Positions 1 through 5,137 of a stretch of DNA of 7,337 bases are shown one piece after another. Each line of letters opens with the position of its first letter. Positions within the stretch are counted from its first letter, which is position 1. Origin of the DNA: Candidatus Woesearchaeota archaeon (GTDB lineage Archaea > Nanobdellota > Nanobdellia > Woesearchaeales > GW2011-AR9); NCBI GenBank assembly GCA_013204355.1, contig JABMOA010000102.1, positions 1 through 7,337 on the forward strand. Direction: 5' to 3'. The translations under genes were made by a program, and so were the position numbers. Under the pieces are notes generated by a model. The model was not told where the DNA came from and ran no database searches. It was given only the letters and a program-made list of their open reading frames with translations.

Positions 1-2386
1 CACCACCATGCCATGTGAATCGTGGTCGCATTTGAACAGGAAATATACGTTCATTTGCATCATCAAACACAACAGCAGCACCTTTAACACGCGGAAGATG
101 ATCTATTTCATCAACCAATCCTGTTCTCATGTAACTTTGTGTTAATTGTCCTAACGCTTCTGTATCCATCTGTGCAGTTAGCCTGTGAGCAAGAACCGTA
201 TCTGATTGTGTCATCACATCTGTATGGATTTTTGCAGGTTGTTGTGTTGCTAAAATTAAACTTATACCTGGTTGACGTCCTTCACGTAAAATTGTGATTA
301 ATGCATCTGATGCAGCCGTTTTTCCATCGTGAGGGAGAAGTTCATGCGCTTCATCAATTGCTAACCATACTAAAGGTTCTGTCATCTTTTCTTCAGTTTC
401 TTTAGAAAAATAATGCATTGCAGCATCAACGGATTTGAATTCTTCTGTTTTCCTTGCTAACATTCTTTGGTTAAATAACGTACGGCTAATTAAACCCACA
501 ACTAATGCTTTAATTTCCCAACCAGACGCCATGGTTGCATATGGAGAAACATCTAATACTGTAACTTGACCACCTGCAACTATATTTTTCAAAGGAGTTC
601 CTTCTTTAGAAAAAATACCCCATCCTTTTGCTTTCTGAAACTGATTGGACACAATATTTTTCACAACTGTCTCAGAATCTTTTTCTTCATCAATAAGAGA
701 AATGAGTTCATCAAGTTCATAAGATACATTTTTATCTTTCAAATTTTGTACAATTTTTGAAATAATAACTCCTTCAGCAGTATTTAATGAAATGTCAAAT
801 GCCCTACTCCAATCTAAAGGGTCAACATCAATTGGACGTATTGAAAAAGGAAAATCTGTAGGAATCCCTTGATCTTTATATTTGTAAAAAAAACCTGAAG
901 GAGTGTAAATTTTTACATCTAATGCTTTTGGTTCAAAACCCCATTGTTTTACGAGGTCTGCATTTTGGAGATTAGGATATTTCATGGTCCAATAAATACC
1001 CATGGTATCTAAAAGTACAATAGAAAGATTTTGTTTGATTTCCTGAGGCAAATCCGCAAGACCTTCGGCGATAGAACCCATGGTGTAGGACTTCCCTGAA
1101 TTATGTGAGATCACACCATTAGCGATAAAATTATGGTTCTTAGGGACATGCAAATCATAAACTTTTTTTACTCCTTTTATCTTATTAACAGAAACAATAC
1201 GATTACCAAATAATTTATTATCTAAATATATTGTCTTCTTCCTTCTATGAGATTGCCAAAAAGAATGTAAAGAAAGTTTTTTTTCTTTTGTTTTATCAAC
1301 AAAACCTATTTTCTTGAAATTTTCTAAAGAGGTGTGATCAGTTATATTTAATTGATAATTATGGAAACTCTTTCCGTTTAATTTAACAATTTTATCTCTA
1401 ATTGTTGATTGAATTTCAAAATGCCCTAAGAGTAAATTCAAATCTTCTAGAAATTTTCTAGACTTTGAATAATACACTATGTGACGACCCATTTTATTTA
1501 CATGACCATCACAAGAAAATAAAGCACTTAAAAAATGAGATTTAAAATTATTAGAACTTTCAAATACAATTTTTGGTACTCTTATTAAATGTGATTTTAA
1601 ACCTAAAGGAACACCTAAAGCATGTAACTTCCGAACTACTAAACCACTTGAACTTTGAACAACATAACAATTTTCGTTTGTTTTTTTATCTATTCTTACT
1701 TTAACTTTAAATTCATCCTCAATATCCCTCTTAGAAGTTTGAAGTACATCTTCAGATTGATTAATTATTCTTAATCTTCTTTTTGTACCATTATACATAT
1801 AACCCCTTCCATCTTTAAATCGTCCTTTTCGGATTTGCATAGTCCCATCTGCAAGAACAAAACCCAATAACCGAGCAATTCTAAGACTCTCTTTCCTCTT
1901 TTTAATCTCGGGTAAATTAAAAGTAGAAATTAATAAATCATTTACCTTTATATCTTTACTTTTTTTCCAAATATTCTTGCCTTTTTCAAAAACAAGTAAC
2001 AAATGATCTTGAGTAAGGGTTAATTTTTGACCATCATAATTTTCAAGTTCAATCAAATCTTCTTGATCTAATTTATATTCTAATAATTGCGCATTTTCCC
2101 ACCCAAATTCCTTTCCATCATAAGAATAAATCTTGTCTTTTTTTGGATTAAAATCTTTAATATCCTTATACCCTTGATTTGTAAACACTTTAGTTTCACC
2201 AATAAGACAACCACGCTTACCCACTATAAAAACAACATGTGCGCCTGCTACATCCATATACACGGGATTAGAAAGAGACGTTGTCTGTCCCATTTTAACA
2301 TATTGTTTGCCTATGAGGACAGTACCTTCTTTCCCAAACTTCTCCACATCCTTTTTACTTCTACCAATAATAACATCAAACACCAT
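1..2386 (-). CDS. HerA/DUF87-type P-loop ATPase, interrupted by an intein; C-terminus beyond the window
   Basis: The frame is open from ATG 2386 to the left edge (795 full codons, no stop). An in-frame TAA lies directly before the ATG, so this is the most upstream possible ATG. The precursor has a short N-terminal part (1-59), an intein (60-429) and the rest of the ATPase (430 on). Once spliced, residues GKRG and SGKS join into a Walker A motif. Walker B is IDEAH (677-681 of the precursor), followed by REGRQPG and the HerA-like ATQQP segment (713-717). These motifs fit the HerA/FtsK-like DNA-pumping ATPases, which form hexameric rings and, in the classic HerA case, work with the nuclease NurA. 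No NurA is visible here. Only about 55 residues precede the P-loop, fewer than the HAS-barrel of classic HerA, so it may be a divergent paralogue. It follows dnaG on the same strand after 79 bases. The family call is firm; the exact role is not. Confidence 0.88.
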   Translation of the reverse strand, partial: MVFDVIIGRSKKDVEKFGKEGTVLIGKQYVKMGQTTSLSNPVYMDVAGAHVVFIVGKRGCLIGETKVFTNQGYKDIKDFNPKKDKIYSYDGKEFGWENAQLLEYKLDQEDLIELENYDGQKLTLTQDHLLLVFEKGKNIWKKSKDIKVNDLLISTFNLPEIKKRKESLRIARLLGFVLADGTMQIRKGRFKDGRGYMYNGTKRRLRIINQSEDVLQTSKRDIEDEFKVKVRIDKKTNENCYVVQSSSGLVVRKLHALGVPLGLKSHLIRVPKIVFESSNNFKSHFLSALFSCDGHVNKMGRHIVYYSKSRKFLEDLNLLLGHFEIQSTIRDKIVKLNGKSFHNYQLNITDHTSLENFKKIGFVDKTKEKKLSLHSFWQSHRRKKTIYLDNKLFGNRIVSVNKIKGVKKVYDLHVPKNHNFIANGVISHNSGKSYTMGSIAEGLADLPQEIKQNLSIVLLDTMGIYWTMKYPNLQNADLVKQWGFEPKALDVKIYTPSGFFYKYKDQGIPTDFPFSIRPIDVDPLDWSRAFDISLNTAEGVIISKIVQNLKDKNVSYELDELISLIDEEKDSETVVKNIVSNQFQKAKGWGIFSKEGTPLKNIVAGGQVTVLDVSPYATMASGWEIKALVVGLISRTLFNQRMLARKTEEFKSVDAAMHYFSKETEEKMTEPLVWLAIDEAHELLPHDGKTAASDALITILREGRQPGISLILATQQPAKIHTDVMTQSDTVLAHRLTAQMDTEALGQLTQSYMRTGLVDEIDHLPRVKGAAVVFDDANERIFPVQMRPRFTWHGG
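1100..2209 (-). other. Intein (370 aa) with LAGLIDADG homing endonuclease, inserted in the ATPase P-loop
   Basis: The in-frame insertion starts at Cys1 (codon 2209-2207, block A CLIGETKV) and ends at His369-Asn370 (block G, VISHN), with Ser as the +1 extein residue. Block B is TQDH (66-69) and block F is YDLHV (351-355), so every residue needed for standard class 1 splicing is present. The endonuclease region, roughly residues 105-310, carries two dodecapeptide motifs, LLGFVLADG (114-122, acid D121) and FLSALFSCDG (226-235, acid D234), plus a typical LGVPLGLKSHLIRVP-like segment (198-212). No stop or frameshift was seen, so both splicing and homing activity look intact. The insertion separates GKRG from SGKS. 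The unspliced protein should therefore be unable to bind ATP normally, and ATPase activity should depend on splicing. The DNA appears more AT-rich than the flanking extein DNA, consistent with horizontal arrival. Confidence 0.95.
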
Positions 2387-2410
2387 TTAGTTGAAAATGC
2401 AAAGAAAGTA

Positions 2411-2417
2411 CTTAAAA
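2411..2417 (-). promoter_or_regulatory. Possible TATA element for the HerA-like gene
   Basis: On the minus strand the sequence TTTTAAG is centred about 28 bases before ATG 2386 and is preceded by an A-rich, BRE-like AGAAC. The spacing would place the transcription start at or next to the ATG, giving a leaderless message. No Shine-Dalgarno-like sequence lies before this ATG, which agrees. The TATA match is weak, and read-through from dnaG is an alternative. An imperfect palindrome (CTGTTTAAGCAG on the plus strand, 2421-2432) sits just upstream and could be an operator or chance. Confidence 0.3.
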
Positions 2418-2441
2418 GTTCTGTTTAAGCAGAATAATAAT

Positions 2442-2465
2442 TAATAAAAAAATAAATAAAAAAAT
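2442..2465 (-). terminator. T-rich archaeal-type terminator after dnaG
   Basis: Immediately after the dnaG stop codon, the minus strand has two runs of seven T separated by short A/T stretches. Archaeal RNA polymerase terminates on T-rich tracts without needing a hairpin. The placement directly after the stop fits this role, but AT-richness of the region alone could also produce it. Confidence 0.45.
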
Positions 2466-3782
2466 CTAAATTTTATCTTCAGTGAGAATGTTAATTCTAC
2501 TTGACCGTGCTTTACTACTAGTGCCAACTACGTGACGTACACCAACTTTTTCAGCTAATTGTGCAAGATCATCGTTTACTTCACCATCTAACGCTAATGC
2601 ATAAACACCACCACTTAGACTTTTCAAAGTTGCTTCAAGTTCACTTAAAGGAACATTACCAAGAACTTTCATACTATTATCAAAAATTCGTGCCCCTCGT
2701 GTTCCAAATAAATCTTCCATTGCATCTTTCAAAATTTTTCCTTCCGGTGCAATTAAAGGTTTGCTTGAGTTTCCTGAAGATAATGGTCGTTTATTCAAAA
2801 CTGGTAACGGTTTCTGAGGACGGCCATTTGTTGCTCTTTGTTGAAGTTGTGATGCCTGCGGTGAAGGTTGTGATGCTTGATGAGGTATCCTTTGGTTCTT
2901 AAATTGTCTATTAGGACGTGCTTCTTCTTTCAAAGAACCATCATCATTGACACCTAAATCAAGTTTACCTTGTTCAGCGGTGATTTTTCCACGTAACGCT
3001 TTATGAATTTCCTTTTTAGTAAGTTCTACAACTTCTTTTCCGTCAGGCGCTTTACAGATAAAATCAATTTCAGCTACCCCTAATAATTCACGAATAATCA
3101 AATCTCCGCCACGATCTCCATCTACGAAAACGGTTGTAGTTTTCTGTTTTGTTAATTCCTTGATTGTTTCAGGACAGGAGGTTCCATTCAAAGTAATCAC
3201 ATTTTTGAATCCATGTTTAAGTAAAACAAGAACATCTGCTCTTCCTTCAACAACAATAATATCTTCACTGTCATCAATCATTGGACCGGCTGCTAATTTT
3301 TCTCTACCATACTCAACCATTTCCATTTGACGTACTGATTGTGATACTTCATCAGCCAATTCTTGAGAATCAGGGAAAGAACTATCGGTTAAGTTACGTA
3401 GTAATTCTTTTGCCCTGTTAACCACAAATTGTCGTTTACTTGTACGAACATCTTCAATTTTCTGAACTAAAACTTCTGCATTACATGGACCAATTCTTTG
3501 AATGATTTCTAATGCTGCTGCTATAATAGCAGTTTCTGTTTTATCAAGAGAACTTGGGATTATAATTTCACCTTTTGTTTTTCCTGATGTTGTTTTAACG
3601 TTTACTTCAATACGGCCAATCCGTCCACTTCTTTGTAATTCACGTAATTCTAAATCATTTCCTAACAAACCTTCGGTTTGTCCGAAAATAGCTCCTATTA
3701 CATCTGGTCTATCAACCACACCAGAAATGGTGATGTCAGCTGTTACTATGTATTTTGCCGCTACTGGGCTTATTTTTGCCAT
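2466..3782 (-). CDS. dnaG: Archaeal DnaG, Toprim-domain primase-like protein
   Basis: This 438-residue protein matches archaeal DnaG in length and layout. An N-terminal domain (about 1-165) contains the family segments ISPVAAKYIV and GQTEGLLG. The Toprim domain (about 170-265) carries the acidic metal-binding residues E179 in VVEGRADV, D221 and D223 in FVDGDRGGD, and D227. A low-complexity linker (about 283-345) rich in Gln, Pro, Ser, Asn and Arg follows, then a conserved C-terminal domain (about 346-438) with ALDGEV and the closing INILTEDKI. Archaeal DnaG makes short RNA primers in vitro in some species and is also a stable subunit of the RNA exosome, where it favours A-rich RNA. Which role dominates cannot be told here. 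The start is well supported: GGAGG (3790-3794) lies seven bases before the ATG. It is transcribed away from rio1, across a 640-base gap. Confidence 0.97.
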   Translation of the reverse strand: MAKISPVAAKYIVTADITISGVVDRPDVIGAIFGQTEGLLGNDLELRELQRSGRIGRIEVNVKTTSGKTKGEIIIPSSLDKTETAIIAAALEIIQRIGPCNAEVLVQKIEDVRTSKRQFVVNRAKELLRNLTDSSFPDSQELADEVSQSVRQMEMVEYGREKLAAGPMIDDSEDIIVVEGRADVLVLLKHGFKNVITLNGTSCPETIKELTKQKTTTVFVDGDRGGDLIIRELLGVAEIDFICKAPDGKEVVELTKKEIHKALRGKITAEQGKLDLGVNDDGSLKEEARPNRQFKNQRIPHQASQPSPQASQLQQRATNGRPQKPLPVLNKRPLSSGNSSKPLIAPEGKILKDAMEDLFGTRGARIFDNSMKVLGNVPLSELEATLKSLSGGVYALALDGEVNDDLAQLAEKVGVRHVVGTSSKARSSRINILTEDKI

Positions 3783-3789
3783 TGTATTT

Positions 3790-3794
3790 CCTCC
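3790..3794 (-). promoter_or_regulatory. Shine-Dalgarno sequence of dnaG
   Basis: GGAGG on the minus strand, seven bases before ATG 3782, is a near-ideal match to the archaeal 16S anti-SD. It fixes the dnaG start. It also contrasts with the HerA-like gene and top6B, which lack such a sequence. Confidence 0.85.
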
Positions 3795-3803
3795 GAGAAA
3801 GAG

Positions 3804-3840
3804 TAGCTTTTAGAGAAGTTTTTTCTCTGAATGTAAGCTA
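3804..3840 (-). promoter_or_regulatory. Nested hairpin in the dnaG leader
   Basis: An outer inverted repeat TAGCTT/AAGCTA (3804-3809 with 3835-3840) encloses an inner one AGAGAA/TTCTCT (3812-3817 with 3823-3828), leaving a five-base loop. In the transcript this makes a two-tier stem ending ten bases before the Shine-Dalgarno sequence. It could modulate ribosome access or RNA stability; it does not itself cover GGAGG. The role is inferred from position only. Confidence 0.45.
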
Positions 3841-3895
3841 ATGTAATGATCGTGATAAACGTTTAATGACGTTATAATGAGCATACTCTTTCTTT

Positions 3896-3904
3896 ATTTT
3901 ATAG
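3896..3904 (-). promoter_or_regulatory. Candidate TATA box for dnaG
   Basis: On the minus strand CTATAAAAT is the best TATA-like match upstream of dnaG. It would start transcription near 3873, giving a leader of about 90 bases that contains the nested hairpin and the Shine-Dalgarno sequence. A second TATA-like sequence (CATTATAACG, 3870-3879) would give a shorter leader. The surrounding AT-richness limits confidence. Confidence 0.4.
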
Positions 3905-4030
3905 AAAAATAGATTACCACTTTACTGTTCTTTATTGTGAATGTAAATGATTATGATGGACCTATTTTTCAGGTTTTTGTATTACTTATAATAAAAATAT
4001 TAAAATTTTTAACATTTTTACTATATTCCA

Positions 4031-4050
4031 AAATTGAAAATATTCAATTT
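4031..4050. repeat. AT-rich perfect inverted repeat
   Basis: AAATTGAA (4031-4038) and TTCAATTT (4043-4050) form an eight-base perfect inverted repeat around a four-base AATA loop. On the minus strand it lies shortly after the 3' end of the candidate RNA and could mark its end. Equally, it could be a dyad protein-binding site or chance in AT-rich DNA. Confidence 0.4.
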
Positions 4051-4065
4051 GTGATATAATAATGA

Positions 4066-4139
4066 AGCCCGAGTCACTAACCCCTGAATTCATCGCTTGG
4101 TTTTACCGTAGACTCCACCAGGTACTCTCGCGACGGGCT
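4066..4139 (-). ncRNA. Candidate small structured RNA of unknown family (74 nt)
   Basis: This island is about 55% GC inside DNA that is far more AT-rich, the kind of contrast that has exposed stable RNAs in AT-rich archaea. Its ends pair perfectly (AGCCCG, 4134-4139, with CGGGCT, 4066-4071). Inner pairings are possible, such as TACC/GGTA (4121-4124 with 4104-4107) and GAGT/ACTC (4124-4127 with 4071-4074, competing with the end stem). A consensus TATA box on the minus strand lies about 27 bases before the 5' end. It is not a recognisable tRNA on either strand: there is no T-loop consensus, and the D and anticodon arms do not fit. I also do not recognise SRP RNA, RNase P RNA, a C/D or H/ACA guide, or a known riboswitch. 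The opposite strand reads as a 27-codon open frame (4062-4145), a competing explanation. Confidence 0.42.
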
Positions 4140-4163
4140 ATGTGATTAAATTGTAGGGTCTAG

Positions 4164-4171
4164 TATATAAA
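4164..4171 (-). promoter_or_regulatory. Consensus archaeal TATA box for the candidate small RNA
   Basis: The minus strand reads TTTATATA, preceded by CATAAGG, whose AA pair matches the usual BRE position. The predicted start about 27 bases downstream is near 4140, the exact edge of the GC-rich island. It is among the best TATA/BRE matches in the window and has no protein start within reach, which supports an RNA gene. Confidence 0.6.
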
Positions 4172-4177
4172 CCTTAT

Positions 4178-4225
4178 GCTAGAAAAGTTAAAAACTGAAA
4201 AACCGAGGAATATTCTAGCTTTTTT
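4178..4225 (+). terminator. Hairpin followed by T6 (plus strand)
   Basis: GCTAGAA (4178-4184) and TTCTAGC (4213-4219) can form a seven-base stem around a 28-base A-rich loop, followed directly by six T. It resembles an intrinsic terminator for plus-strand transcription arriving from about 4060. The loop is unusually long, so it may instead be an inverted repeat upstream of the minus-strand RNA promoter. Confidence 0.35.
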
Positions 4226-4252
4226 CATAGAAAACGCCTAAATATAAACAGT

Positions 4253-4297
4253 AAAAAAAACCTCAGTAAACCAACATTAGATGCCAGCTTACTGAGG
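4253..4297 (-). terminator. Hairpin followed by T8 (minus strand)
   Basis: On the minus strand CCTCAGTAA (4297-4289) and TTACTGAGG (4269-4261) form a perfect nine-base stem around a 19-base loop, followed immediately by eight T (4260-4253). This is terminator-like. No minus-strand gene precedes it, so it could close a short RNA of about 65 bases started from the palindromic TATA box at 4342-4349. Confidence 0.5.
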
Positions 4298-4341
4298 AAA
4301 AGAGGTGGTTTTGAGGTGTAATGATATTATTATCCCTCTTC

Positions 4342-4349
4342 TTTATAAA
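4342..4349 (+). promoter_or_regulatory. TATA box of rio1 (palindromic TTTATAAA)
   Basis: TTTATAAA is a strong archaeal TATA match about 75 bases before the rio1 ATG. It predicts a start near 4372 and a leader of about 50 bases. Because the octamer is its own reverse complement, it could also direct minus-strand transcription from about 4320. A weaker TATA-like ACTTAAAC (4393-4400) lies about 26 bases before the ATG and would give a leaderless rio1 message. Confidence 0.55.
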
Positions 4350-4374
4350 TGTTTTGTCAAATTTGTAACTTTTT

Positions 4375-4396
4375 AGTAGGAACACCACAACCTACT
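4375..4396 (+). promoter_or_regulatory. Hairpin at the predicted 5' end of the rio1 transcript
   Basis: AGTAGG (4375-4380) and CCTACT (4391-4396) can form a six-base stem with a ten-base loop. If transcription starts near 4372, the stem would cap the 5' end of the leader and could protect it from 5' exonucleases. The only Shine-Dalgarno-like sequence (AGGAAGG, 4402-4408) lies 14 bases before the ATG, farther than usual. Confidence 0.35.
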
Positions 4397-4422
4397 TAAA
4401 CAGGAAGGTAATATAGCCCACC

Positions 4423-5133
4423 ATGGTTACATTAAAACACCAAGAGCGATTCAGAACAGATAAAGGAGTCTTTGATGCTCACACAGATAGAACACTCTTT
4501 GAATTACAAAGTAAAGGTATTTTTGATAATCTTGAAAGCCCTCTTTCTGTAGGAAAAGAGAGTAATGTGTTTATTGCATTAAAAGACGGAAAAAAAGTTA
4601 TTGTTAAAATTTACCGAATGCAAAATTGTGATTTTAATTCAATGTTTGATTATATTCGTAAAGATCCACGATATGAATTCATGAAAAAACATAGAAGACA
4701 AATTATTATGGCATGGGCTCAACGTGAATTTAAAAATCTTATTAAAGCTGAAAGAGCAGGAATTAAAACCCCTGAACCTCTTGGATGGAGAAACCATATT
4801 GTAGTAGAAGAATTTATTGGAGACGTTGAAGCTGCCCCTCCATTGAAAGACCAATATCCCGAAGATCCTGAAAAGTTTTTTAATACAACAATAAAACAAA
4901 TAAAAATGTTATATGATGCAGGGTTAATTCATGGAGACTTATCTTCATTCAATATCCTAAACCATCATGATGAACCTTACTTTATAGATTACTCACAAGG
5001 AACACTTACAAAAACCCCAAATTCCATGGAATTGCTAGAACGAGATGTTAGAAACATATGTAAATTTTTCAAAAAATTGGGTGTAAACACAAATTATGAA
5101 GAAACACTTAAAAAGATTGTAGGAAAAAAGTAA
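4423..5133 (+). CDS. rio1: RIO1-family serine protein kinase/ATPase
   Basis: The 236-residue protein has the full RIO kinase core. It shows the nucleotide loop SVGKESNVF (42-50), phosphate-anchoring K62 in VIVKIYR, the family segment YIRKDPRYEF (77-86), E102 in WAQREF, a hinge near VVEEFIGD (127-134), the catalytic loop HGDLSSFN (170-177; D172 and N177) and the metal-binding D189 in FIDYSQG. The YIRKDPRYE and IDYSQG forms point to RIO1 rather than RIO2, and no N-terminal winged helix is present. RIO1 proteins act as ATPases/kinases in the last steps of small-ribosomal-subunit maturation. The length is close to other archaeal members. The next gene starts four bases after the stop and is almost certainly cotranscribed. 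The start at ATG 4423 leaves a normal N-terminal extension before the nucleotide loop. Confidence 0.95.
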   Translation: MVTLKHQERFRTDKGVFDAHTDRTLFELQSKGIFDNLESPLSVGKESNVFIALKDGKKVIVKIYRMQNCDFNSMFDYIRKDPRYEFMKKHRRQIIMAWAQREFKNLIKAERAGIKTPEPLGWRNHIVVEEFIGDVEAAPPLKDQYPEDPEKFFNTTIKQIKMLYDAGLIHGDLSSFNILNHHDEPYFIDYSQGTLTKTPNSMELLERDVRNICKFFKKLGVNTNYEETLKKIVGKK

Positions 5134-5137
5134 GATA

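Larger units (their letters stand above)
3783..4422. other. 640-base divergent intergenic region with several structured elements
   Basis: No conventional protein gene is visible between the starts of dnaG (leftward) and rio1 (rightward). The stretch holds the dnaG leader and its hairpin, very AT-rich DNA (about 3890-4060), a 74-base GC-rich island, two hairpin-plus-T-run elements in opposite orientation, and the rio1 promoter and leader. It is much longer than two divergent promoters need, which suggests one or more small RNA genes. No CRISPR repeats, recognisable tRNA or tandem arrays were seen. A replication origin cannot be excluded, but I recognise no origin-recognition boxes. Confidence 0.7.

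Noticed and set aside
566..760. 64-codon plus-strand open frame
   Set aside because: It is antisense to the conserved ATPase domain, Phe/Ile/Asn-rich, and shows no family features.
1100..2209. Reading the insertion as a separate mobile-element gene or a group I intron
   Set aside because: It is fully in frame with the ATPase on both sides and carries intein splicing blocks A, B, F and G, so it is an intein and not an intron or independent gene.
2087..2428. 113-codon plus-strand open frame
   Set aside because: It lies opposite the continuous HerA-like/intein reading frame and its start, and has a low-complexity Phe/Ile/His-rich composition typical of a shadow of AT-rich coding DNA.
2561..2902. 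113-codon plus-strand open frame opposite dnaG
   Set aside because: It is antisense to the DnaG C-terminal domain and linker; its His-rich composition comes from the complementary strand of the linker repeats.
3502..3813. 103-codon plus-strand open frame opposite the dnaG start
   Set aside because: It overlaps the well-supported DnaG N-terminus and its Shine-Dalgarno sequence in antisense, with no ribosome-binding site or motif of its own.
3858..3873. Inverted repeat AACGT/ACGTT upstream of dnaG as an operator
   Set aside because: Five-base arms with a six-base spacer are easily expected by chance in this composition, and nothing else supports it.
4066..4139. tRNA gene, suggested by a 74-base GC-rich segment with paired ends
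   Set aside because: Neither strand has a T-loop (TTCRA-type) sequence, a seven-base acceptor stem with a discriminator, or acceptable D and anticodon arms, even allowing for an intron.
4321..4368. 15-codon frame after GAGGTG (4313-4318), a possible leader peptide for rio1
   Set aside because: The spacing to the ATG is only two bases, and the frame spans the rio1 TATA box, so the rio1 transcript would not include it.
4639..4899. 86-codon minus-strand open frame opposite rio1
   Set aside because: It is antisense to the conserved kinase core, and its Phe/Ser-rich composition is that of a shadow.
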